Source of the DNA: Planctomycetota bacterium
GTDB taxonomy: Bacteria > Planctomycetota > Phycisphaerae > SM23-33
Assembly: GCA_026693065.1 (NCBI GenBank)
Contig: JAPLNA010000259.1
Span: 1 to 37,905 of the forward strand
Reading direction: 5' to 3'
Length of the DNA stretch: 37,905 bases
Shown here piece after piece: positions 1 through 8,545 of the stretch. Position numbers and translations under genes: made by a program. Within the stretch, counting starts at the first letter, position 1. Each line of letters begins with the position of its first letter. The notes beneath the pieces were generated by a model, which ran no database searches, had not been told where the DNA came from, and saw only the letters and a program-made list of their open reading frames with translations.

Positions 1-2393
1 CTTGCCGTCGATGGTCAGCGCGGCGACGGTCAGGACGCCGCCGGTTTTCTCATCATCGGTGACGATCCGGGTGTGCGGGGCCATCGCCAGGCGGACGAAG
101 GTTTCGGTGCACCCGTTGAGGTTCAGGGTCGCGCCGCCCTTGGGCGAATCGAGCAGTTCGACGAGGGCCTCGTCATTGACCTGGTCGCTGTTGGCCCAGT
201 AGAGGCAGTCGTTGTCGCCCTGCCCTCCGACGACGATTCGCCCGCCGACGGCGTCGAGGCCGGCATCCTTGGCCAGGGTCAGTCGCCCGGCCTTGACCAG
301 CCAGTCGCCCTTCATGGTGTTGGGGGCCTTGCCGGCCAGGACCATCGGGCTGTTCGCGGCCCGTCCGCCGGCCTGGCCCTGGAGGATCTGCACCGTGCCG
401 CTGCCGCCGATGGGCCCGCCGTAGCCGCTCGCCCGGCCGCCGTTGTCGAACGTCAGCACGTGGTCCTTGTTGGTCAGGGGGTTGAGGCACCCCTGACCCG
501 CGCCGCGGAAGGTCGCGTCGCCCTTGAGCACGCCCACGTTGCTCTGGCCCAGGGCTCGCCCCGGGTCGGAGACCACGCCGCTGACCTCCACCATCAACTG
601 CAACTTGATCTCACGGACGACCATCGGGTCGCTCTGGGCCGAGCCGCACAACAGCCGCACGCTCTTGACGGCGTTGTCGCTCAGGACCGCCCGGGCGGCG
701 CCGCTGGCGAGCTTGGCGACGGTGACGAACTTGCTCCCGTCGGCCGAGGTCTGCAACTCCGCGCCGTCCATCAGCCCTTTGCCGTTGGCGCCCGTCAGGA
801 CGTCGACGGCGTAGACGAGGGCGGGCTTGGCGAATTCGAGGGTGAAGGAATCGCCGGCCTTGGGGGCCTTGGCGGATTGATAGAACGTCGTGTCCTTGCC
901 GTCGAAGGCGAAGACGGGTTCCAGCAGGTCCCGCGTGCCGGCGGTGGGGGCGAAGGAGGCTTCCATCACGGGTTTGGGGGTCAGGCCGATGAGCCGCCCG
1001 ACGGCCGCGTCCTGAGCCTGGAAGCGAGCGGAGAACCCCGCCTCCGTCACGGTGTTGTCGGGCCCCCAGGTGCGTTCCTGGCGTCCGGCGACGGCCCGGG
1101 CGCGGACGAGGTTGCCCTCGGGCCCCATCTCCCACGCCACCGCCGTCGCCCCGATCACCGCGTCACCCTTCTTGAGCTTGCTGTTGTTGCACTCGTACAT
1201 GCTCCACTGCGACCAGGGCACTTCCAGGTCCCACGGGCAGGTGATGGTGGCGTATCCGCGATCGATGAGCCCGCGGGCGGCGTTGCTCCGGCTGATCCAG
1301 GTCATGATGATCATGTCCTTGGCCGCCCCCGTGCCCAGGCCCTCCCACTTGACGGTCTTGCGACCGTGCTTCTTGATGCTCTCGTTGACGCGGGCGATGA
1401 AGTAGTTCGCCAGGTCGCCGTCGGTCTTCAGCTCGTGCCGGGCCATGAAGGCCTTGTAGCCGCTGTAAAGCTGGATCCGCCCCATGGACACCTCGTCGCT
1501 GCCGATGTGAACGAAGGGGCTGGACTTGAACACCTCGCACATCTCCCCGATGATCGTGTCCAGGGCGGGGTAGATGGCCTCGTTGGCCATGTTCATGCAA
1601 CCCAGGCCGATGGGCTGTTTCGTCTCGGGGTTGATCGCGTCGAAGATCTCGGGCAGGCAGTTCAGGGCGGCCCCGCTGTGCCCGGGCATTTCCAGTTCGG
1701 GCACGATGGCGATGCCGCGGGCGTCGGCGTAGGCGACGAGGTCCTTGAGCTCCTCGAGCGTGAAGAGCTTGGGGCTCTGGGGCTTGGCGCCCAGTTGCGG
1801 GTACTTGGTCGAGGGGAACGTCCAGCCCTGGTCGTCCGTCAGGTGCAGGTGCAGGTAGCGAACCTTGTACATGCGGCAGGCCTCGACCATCTTCTTGAGC
1901 CACTCGACCGGCTGGTTCTGTCGGCCGCAGTCGATCATCAGCCCGCCGTAATCGGAGTGGGGCCAGTCCTTGACGGCGAGCCGGGGCAGCGTCACGTCCC
2001 CGCCGGCCTGGCCGAGGGCCTGGAGGAGGGTGGCCGTACCTTCGACGGCCGCCCGGTAGTCGAAGGCCTCCACGATCGCCTGCTCGCCGACGGCCAGCGT
2101 GTACGCCCCGTCGGTGGTTCGGACCAGCTCCGGCGGCCGGACGACGAGGATGGGCTCGTCGGCCTTGAGGGCCTTGTTGAGTTTCAGCACGATGTCGCCC
2201 GCCCGGGCCGGGCCGGCCGTGACGGACAGTTGCAGCCCCGTCAGCAGGTGGATCTCCCCGGCGGCGCGGGGGTTTTCATTCCGCCGTTGAAGGGGGAGTC
2301 GCGGTCGTAGACGTCGTCGGCCCGGGCGGGGGCCAGGGCTGCCAACGCCGCCAAGAACAGGCACAGGGCCGCCAGGGAAATCGTTCGCTTCAT
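1..2393 (-). CDS. GH20 family beta-N-acetylhexosaminidase with C-terminal beta-strand-repeat-like region; 3' end beyond left window edge; apparent frameshift near 2268-2272
   Basis: Own translation of the minus strand: signal peptide MKRTISLAALCLFLAALAALAPARA from 2393; after a frame change at the G/C5 run, ...AAGEIHLLTGLQLSV...VKDWPHSDYGGLMIDCGRQ...MYKVRYLHLHLTDDQGWTFPSTKYPQL...VPELEMPGHSGAALN...HIGSDEVSMG (GH20 D-E pair). The frame is open to position 1, so it is absent from the ORF track. Confidence 0.85.
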
Positions 2394-2552
2394 GTGTTTT
2401 CGCTCCTCGACGGGGCCGGATGGATCCAACATGCGGTGCAACCGCCGGGGAGTATAGCCGGGCCGGGCGGATGCGGCCGCTTTATTTTCCTCGCCCGGGC
2501 CGCGTAAGAATTCTTCTTGGCAGGCGAACAGGCGGCGGGGAGAATCGTCGCC

Positions 2553-5500
2553 ATGGCAAATCTAGCAATATCGTGGCCCCTCGCTTTCGCGGGGCGCCGG
2601 GTGGCGGCGGCGTTGTTGGCCTTCTTTGCGGGCGTGCTGGCCGCCGGAGCGGCGCAGCCGCCGGCGTTCTCCCCCTGGCCCAAGGAGTACAAGCCCGGCC
2701 CGGGCGAGTGCGTCATCGGCGAGGGTAAGCGGATCGTGTACGACGACGCGTCGATTGCGCCCCTGGCGGGCATCGTCGCCAAGGACATCCGCATGGCGAC
2801 GGCCGTCGCGCTGACGACGGCGCAGGGCAAGGCTGCCGCCGGCGACGTCGCGCTGAGCCTCGACCCCAAACTCCCCAAGGAGAGTTACGTCGTCACGGTG
2901 ACCGGCGAGGGCGTCTCGGTCGTCGGGCAGAACTACAACGGCCTGGCGATGGGCACGGCGACGCTGGTGCAGAGCGTGGGCAGGAACGACAAGGGCGAGG
3001 TCGTCGTGCCCGTGTACGTCGTCAAGGACTGGTCCACCGCCGAGTACAGCGGCGTGATGCTGGACATCGCCCGCCAGGAACACACGATGGAGGTCCTGCG
3101 GGATGTGATCGATCTGTGCCGGTTCTACAAGATCCGGTTCTTCCGGCTGCACTTTTCCGACGACTGCAATTTCCTGTTCCCGTTCAAGGCTTTCCCTCAG
3201 GTGAACACCGGCGGGGCGTGGAAGCGGCAGGACATTCTGGACCTCGTCCGCTACGCTGACGAGCGTGGGGTGACGCTGGTGCCCGAGCTGGAGACGCCCG
3301 GGCACTGCACCTTCCTGTGCCATCGCATGCCGGAGGTGTTCGGCAAGGGCCCGGGCATGGACGTGACGGGTCCGAAGATCTACGAGACGCTGGACGTCAT
3401 GGTCAAGGAGCTGTGCGAGGTTTTCGCCAGCTCACCGTACATCCACATCGGCTGCGACGAGGCCCGCGTTCACACCGACAACCAGCAGTTCATGAAGGAG
3501 CACAACCTCAAGGACGACGGCGATCTGTTCGCGTATCACGTGAAGAAGATGAACGAGATCGTCAAGAAGTACGGCAAGCGGACGATGGCGTGGGAGTGCC
3601 CCAGCTTCGACAAGGACGTGATCAGCACGGTCTGGAACATCACGAGCAAGTTCGGGGAGGACAAGCACGGCGAGACAGCCAATACGCTCAAGGCCGGCCG
3701 GCCCGTCGTCCAGGTCACCTGGGTGCCCAGTATCGGCGACCCGATCGCGGTCCTGTACGACTGGCGGCCCTGCGGCAAGCAGAATCAGTTCGCCGTTCCG
3801 GGCATGCTCGGGTCGGAACTGGTGTTCTGGCAGAACCACGGCAACATCGCGCTGCGGGTGCTGCGGTTCAAGATCCCGGTGCGGAACGAAGTGACGTACA
3901 ACCCGGGCGTCCCGGACTCGTATCCCCAGTTCGCCGCCCGCTACGCCCGCAGCCAGGACCAGTTCGACCGCGTGGCCACGGGGCTGGAGCTCAAGGTCGG
4001 CGCCAACGTCCGCACGCTGGAAGACTGGATGCTCGAGGGCGGCGCGGGGTTCATCGGGCCCGTCTACGAATACACCGGCGATCTGGAGGCCGAGTTGGTC
4101 TGCAACGTAAAGGACGCCGTCATTCATTATCTTCTGGAAAACGGCGAAGGCTGGGATTACCCGCACGCGAACGCCCCGGTGTTCACCCCGGCCGTGCTGA
4201 AGAACCTCAAGACCGAGGTGGGCGGCACGACGATCTTCAAGGCGCGTCTCTACGACAAGAGCGGCCAGCCCGTCGGGCGGACGCTGATCCGCGAGTTTCA
4301 CAACAACCCCTACACCGTCCGGACGGTCGGGGCGGTGCGCGAGGGCGACCCGCGATTCGCCAACACGATGGCCTTCGAGCTCAAGCAGCACATCAAGACG
4401 GGGCTCGTGCGGTATCAGATCAACGGGCCCGTCACGACGCACTCCCCGGCCTATACGAAACCCTTCCGCATCGTCGACGACGCCACCGTCACGTTCCAGT
4501 ACTTCAACGAGGCCGGGCAGGCCAAGGGTGTGCCCTGGCGGATGCTCGCGCGGAAAGTGGACTTCGACCCCTTCAGCCTGACCTACAAGAAGGAAGTCAC
4601 CGCCACGCGCGGTCCGAAGGAATTCGTCGATCTGACGGTGGACGGGCTGGTCGACCGGAACGAATGCCTCAATGAAACCAACCTGAAGCAGGAACTCACC
4701 GTCGACCTGGGCCGGGCGCTGGACGTCAACCGCGTGGTTCTCTACACCTTCTGGAACCCCGACGACAACCGGGCGTACCAGTACACCATCGCCCTGTCGG
4801 CCGACAACAAGACGTGGGCCGTCGTCGCCGACGCGGCCAAGAACGCCGCCGCCGCGACGGAGAAGGGATACACCCACACGTTCACGGCGCAGAAGGCCCG
4901 GTACATCCGGGCCACCGTGCTGGACAACAGCCGGACGCGCGGGGTGGAGATCGCGGAGCTTCGCGCCTTCGGCCCGGACCAGAAGGCGGGCGTGCCCACG
5001 ACCCCGAGCACGCAGGACAAGCTCAATCCCCAGTTGCAGGCGGACCTGAAGTTCCTGGCCGGCACGGACCTGGCCGACGTCAAGCCGACGGAGATCAGCG
5101 GCACCTGGGACCAGATCGGCCAGACGTTCGGCCCCAACTTCAACTGCAAGCTGGTGGGCGATACGAAGTTCGACTGGCAGTGCGGCTCGGCCTCGGGCAC
5201 GCTGGACATCAACGGCAAGACGCTCAACTGGACCACCGGCGGCGGGAACGGCACGGTGGTCAGCGTGAACCTCGTCGGCAACGGCGGGCGGATCAAGTGG
5301 GACGGCGGCTATAGCGGCGGGTGGGTGACGTATCCCTCGGTCATACGCAACAAGAAGCCCAACACGTTCAGCGGCGTCTTCCAGATTCGCCACGGGCTGA
5401 TGCGGCTGGAGATGCCCCCGGGCATGGCGGCCCTGTCGGGCGACATTGAGATGGGCGGGATCGACGGGTGGAACGAATCGTTCCTGGTCTGGATCCAGCC

Positions 5501-5864
5501 GGACCAGTTGCCCGACACCTCGTCGATCATCACGCTGCCGCTGTATAAGGACACCAAGAACCATCGGGCGACCCTTATGCTGTCGGGCAACTCGGACACC
5601 ATCGGCACGCTCACCGTCCAGACGGAGACCGTGATCGACCTGGGCGGCAAGAAGGGGAGCACCAACGGCATCTCCTTCGCCGACTCGTCCAAGAAGGAGT
5701 GGGACGCGACCAAGACCCTCACCATCAAGGGCGAGGGCGTGGTGCGGTTCGGCACGTCGGCGGCGGGCCTGACGGCCAAGCAACTGGGCATGGTGAGTTT
5801 TGAGACGCCCGCGGGGAAGGTCAAAGCGAAGATCAACGCGGACGGCACGTTGTCGCCGCAGTAG
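2553..5864 (+). CDS. GH20 family beta-N-acetylhexosaminidase-like, multidomain (F5/8C-like and C-terminal beta-strand repeat region)
   Basis: MANLAISWPLAFAGRRVAAALLAFFAGVLAAGAAQ signal; DWSTAEYSGVMLDIARQEH, FYKIRFFRLHFSDD, LVPELETPGHC, HIGCDEARVH; F5/8C-like ELTVDLGRALDVNRVVLYTFWNPDDN...KARYIRATVLDNS; autotransporter-associated-repeat-like C-terminus ending VRFGTSAAGLTAKQLGMVSFETPAGKVKAKINADGTLSPQ. Confidence 0.9.
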   Translation: MANLAISWPLAFAGRRVAAALLAFFAGVLAAGAAQPPAFSPWPKEYKPGPGECVIGEGKRIVYDDASIAPLAGIVAKDIRMATAVALTTAQGKAAAGDVALSLDPKLPKESYVVTVTGEGVSVVGQNYNGLAMGTATLVQSVGRNDKGEVVVPVYVVKDWSTAEYSGVMLDIARQEHTMEVLRDVIDLCRFYKIRFFRLHFSDDCNFLFPFKAFPQVNTGGAWKRQDILDLVRYADERGVTLVPELETPGHCTFLCHRMPEVFGKGPGMDVTGPKIYETLDVMVKELCEVFASSPYIHIGCDEARVHTDNQQFMKEHNLKDDGDLFAYHVKKMNEIVKKYGKRTMAWECPSFDKDVISTVWNITSKFGEDKHGETANTLKAGRPVVQVTWVPSIGDPIAVLYDWRPCGKQNQFAVPGMLGSELVFWQNHGNIALRVLRFKIPVRNEVTYNPGVPDSYPQFAARYARSQDQFDRVATGLELKVGANVRTLEDWMLEGGAGFIGPVYEYTGDLEAELVCNVKDAVIHYLLENGEGWDYPHANAPVFTPAVLKNLKTEVGGTTIFKARLYDKSGQPVGRTLIREFHNNPYTVRTVGAVREGDPRFANTMAFELKQHIKTGLVRYQINGPVTTHSPAYTKPFRIVDDATVTFQYFNEAGQAKGVPWRMLARKVDFDPFSLTYKKEVTATRGPKEFVDLTVDGLVDRNECLNETNLKQELTVDLGRALDVNRVVLYTFWNPDDNRAYQYTIALSADNKTWAVVADAAKNAAAATEKGYTHTFTAQKARYIRATVLDNSRTRGVEIAELRAFGPDQKAGVPTTPSTQDKLNPQLQADLKFLAGTDLADVKPTEISGTWDQIGQTFGPNFNCKLVGDTKFDWQCGSASGTLDINGKTLNWTTGGGNGTVVSVNLVGNGGRIKWDGGYSGGWVTYPSVIRNKKPNTFSGVFQIRHGLMRLEMPPGMAALSGDIEMGGIDGWNESFLVWIQPDQLPDTSSIITLPLYKDTKNHRATLMLSGNSDTIGTLTVQTETVIDLGGKKGSTNGISFADSSKKEWDATKTLTIKGEGVVRFGTSAAGLTAKQLGMVSFETPAGKVKAKINADGTLSPQ

Positions 5865-5918
5865 AAACCCCCGCCCCGCCCAGGGCGGGCGTGAAGAGAG
5901 AAGATCGGAAGGACTGCG

Positions 5919-7367
5919 ATGCCGCGAATGGTATGGGCCGGCCGGATTGTCGTCGTGATCGGAGTGGTTGTCGCGTTGGGTTCGGCGGCGTTGGGGCAGA
6001 GCGCCCCGGCGGCGACGGGGGCCGACCCCGCGGCCGTGGAGCGGGCCGCCGCCGTCAAGGCCGAGCAGGCCAAAGACTGGGACGCGGCCCTGCTGCACTA
6101 CGAGACGATCTACGATTCCACCCCGACCACGCCCGAGCAGCGGGTTGAACTTCGTCACAAGTTCGAGGAGCTGCGGCCGAAGGTCAAGCCCAACGGCGAT
6201 CTGGCCAAGGCTTCGCTATACAAGGCCCGGACGTATGTTTTCCGCAAGACGGAGATCGGGGCCGTCAAACACCAGTACACCGACAAGCAGATCGAGGATA
6301 TAAGGAACGCCACGAGAGCCTGGGCGCGGGAGATCGTGCTCGCGTCGATGGGCAACATCCGGGTCATGTCGGACGTGGTGGTGATCGACAAGCCGCTGAC
6401 GAAGATGGAAGGCTGCCCCGACCCGGACAACTGCGTACCCCACTTTACGGACCTCGAGCCCGGCGATTTGGACTTCGTGATGGGTTACGCGTTGACGGGC
6501 GGGTTGCCGACCTCCTGCTGGGCCGCCACGTGGGGGGTCGCCTGCAAGGGGGCGATCTACTCGGGCTTCAACGACGGCGGCGACGGGCGGACCGGCGGCG
6601 ACGGCGAGGTGCAGGTCCACGAGTGGATGCACGGGCTCCAGACGATGATCGACGAGCACCAGATGTACCCGCGAGGGCTGGTGGTGAACCCCGACAGCGG
6701 CATCGGCAACTGCGGCAAGAACTGCTGGCAGCCCAAGGAGGGCAAGGGCAGCCTGTACGACTGGTATCGCCACATGCTGTGCGCCCACGTGACGCGGAAG
6801 ATGTGGCGGGGGGTGACCGTGCTCCGCGGGCCCGACAACGTGTGGTTCAACGCCCTGAACCTTTGCCCGCGATACCTGGTGGTCGGGGGCTTCGAGGCCG
6901 CCGGCAGGGCCAATCATGGGTTGGACTACGCCTACGTGGACGAACCGACCGTCAAGCCCGTCGACAGAGCCAAGGCAGGCCCCTACCGGTGGCGGAAAGG
7001 CCAGGCGACGGGGCGCGACCTGAACTTCGGCGACCTCTACACCGACACGCGTGACAAGGTCGCCTACGCGGCGGCCCTGGTCCGCTCGCCCGTCGCCCAG
7101 GCCGCCCAGATCCGCGTCGGCAGCGACGACTCGTGCAAGGTCTGGCTCAACGGGGCGCTCATTATCAGCGAGCCGGCCCCTCGCGAGTGCGGCCTGGACC
7201 AGAACGTCGCCGACGTGCAACTCCGACAGGGCGACAACCTCGTGCTGCTGAAAGTCGCCAACGGCGGGGGGGACTGGCTGACGAACTTCCGCGTCACCGG
7301 GCCCAAAGGCGCCGCCCTGCCGGGGGTGACCTACGCCCTGCCGGGCGAAACCCCCGCCGTCAAATGA
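5919..7367 (+). CDS. Secreted protein of unknown function with HExxH (HEWMH) motif and C-terminal ligand-binding-like beta domain
   Basis: SD-like GGAAGGA at ~5908-5913; N-terminal signal-like segment; EVQVHEWMHGLQTMID; C-terminal IRVGSDDSCKVWLNGALI...QLRQGDNLVLLKVANGGGDW resembling PA14/jelly-roll modules. Confidence 0.75.
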   Translation: MPRMVWAGRIVVVIGVVVALGSAALGQSAPAATGADPAAVERAAAVKAEQAKDWDAALLHYETIYDSTPTTPEQRVELRHKFEELRPKVKPNGDLAKASLYKARTYVFRKTEIGAVKHQYTDKQIEDIRNATRAWAREIVLASMGNIRVMSDVVVIDKPLTKMEGCPDPDNCVPHFTDLEPGDLDFVMGYALTGGLPTSCWAATWGVACKGAIYSGFNDGGDGRTGGDGEVQVHEWMHGLQTMIDEHQMYPRGLVVNPDSGIGNCGKNCWQPKEGKGSLYDWYRHMLCAHVTRKMWRGVTVLRGPDNVWFNALNLCPRYLVVGGFEAAGRANHGLDYAYVDEPTVKPVDRAKAGPYRWRKGQATGRDLNFGDLYTDTRDKVAYAAALVRSPVAQAAQIRVGSDDSCKVWLNGALIISEPAPRECGLDQNVADVQLRQGDNLVLLKVANGGGDWLTNFRVTGPKGAALPGVTYALPGETPAVK

Positions 7368-8526
7368 ACCGGTTCGGGCGGATGGGATAGACGCCCCACG
7401 TGTCGCGGAGGCGCTTCATCTCGAGGATGTTCTCTCGCTTGGCGTCGACGGCGAGGGAGTGGCTCGAGCCCATGATATAGCCCCCGCCCGGGGCGGCGCC
7501 GGCGAAGGCGTGCCGGGCGTCGGCCCGGATGTCGTCCACGCCGCCCAGGATGATGTGCTCGTGCCAGATGCCCCCCCAGAGGCACAGGCGGTCGCCGACG
7601 GCCTGCTTGAGCTTCGCGACGTCCATCCCCGCCGTGCCCTGGATGCCCTCGTACGCGTCGTACAGGTCGGCGATCTCCTGAATCACCGGCCAGATGTGCC
7701 CGCAGCAGTGCTTGAGCACCTTGAGCCCGCACGCGCGGGCGGCGGCGACGTGCCGCTGGTGGAAGGGGTACACCATCTCGCGATAGACGGCCGGACTGGC
7801 CATCAGGCCCGTGCTGGAGCCCAGGTCGCCGCAGGGCATGATCGCGTCGACGCCCAGGGCGGTGTAGACGGGCAGTTCGCGGAGAAGCCAGGCCGTCGTC
7901 AACTCTTGTTGCTTGCGGCAGAGCTCGGGCTTCTCCAGGATGCTCATCCACCGGTCTTCTTCCGTCGCCCCGATGCCCGGGAACACGATGTCGCCGACGA
8001 GGAGCATGACGAAGTGCGTCTTCTTCTTCGTGGCCACCATGTGCCGCACGAACTCCCACTCGCTGCCGGTCGGGTCGAGCGGCGGGGCCTTCACCACATC
8101 GTCGAGCTGCCGCTCGAGGTCCGCCATCGTCGGCTCGACGTAGCCGGCCGTGGCGAGCTTGTAGGGCATCAGGTCGTGCGTAGTCGCCGAGACGCGGAAG
8201 AGGTTGCCGCCGGAGTCCCGGTAGGTCTGCTCGTCGAGTTTCTCCATCGGCTCGGGGCGGAAGCCCCGCTCGAGCACGCGGCTGGTATAGACGATGTCCA
8301 TCTCGAGGGCGTCGATCAGGTCGCTGACGTCCCGCTTCATGCTCTCGACGACCTCGTCCCGCCGCCCGTCCCAGAAGGCCTGCGTCGTCCGCATCTTCGC
8401 CTGGGTGAGGGTGGGGCGGCCGAGGATGTCCTCGAAGACGTTGTAATCGATGGAATGCTCGCCCCAGGGAATCCGATCGCCCTCGCGGTGTTCCAGGGCG
8501 GCGATAACGCGTTCGCGTGGCAGCAT
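7360..8526 (-). CDS. Uroporphyrinogen decarboxylase (URO-D/MtaA-like) family protein
   Basis: MLPRERVIAALEHREGDRIPWGEHSIDYNVFEDILGRP...DAIMPCGDLGSSTGLMASPAVYREMVYPFHQRHVAAARACGLKVLKHCCGHIWPVIQEIADLYDAYEGIQGTAGMDVAKLKQAVGDRLCLWGGI: typical URO-D-fold pattern. Confidence 0.85.
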   Translation of the reverse strand: MLPRERVIAALEHREGDRIPWGEHSIDYNVFEDILGRPTLTQAKMRTTQAFWDGRRDEVVESMKRDVSDLIDALEMDIVYTSRVLERGFRPEPMEKLDEQTYRDSGGNLFRVSATTHDLMPYKLATAGYVEPTMADLERQLDDVVKAPPLDPTGSEWEFVRHMVATKKKTHFVMLLVGDIVFPGIGATEEDRWMSILEKPELCRKQQELTTAWLLRELPVYTALGVDAIMPCGDLGSSTGLMASPAVYREMVYPFHQRHVAAARACGLKVLKHCCGHIWPVIQEIADLYDAYEGIQGTAGMDVAKLKQAVGDRLCLWGGIWHEHIILGGVDDIRADARHAFAGAAPGGGYIMGSSHSLAVDAKRENILEMKRLRDTWGVYPIRPNRFI

Positions 8527-8545
8527 GATATCTCCCGGGCCTGTT

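Noticed and set aside
73-2310. 745-aa plus-strand ORF
   Set aside because: Antisense to the GH20 reading frame; low-complexity, H/D/G/R/V-rich composition typical of GC-driven spurious frames.
5866-5895. GC hairpin CCGCCC-A-GGGCGG between genes (and a similar one near 19489-19510)
   Set aside because: No T-tract; cannot be supported as an intrinsic terminator.
3432-6158. 908-aa minus-strand ORF
   Set aside because: Antisense to the GH20 at 2553-5864; R/H/P/G-rich with no recognisable motifs.
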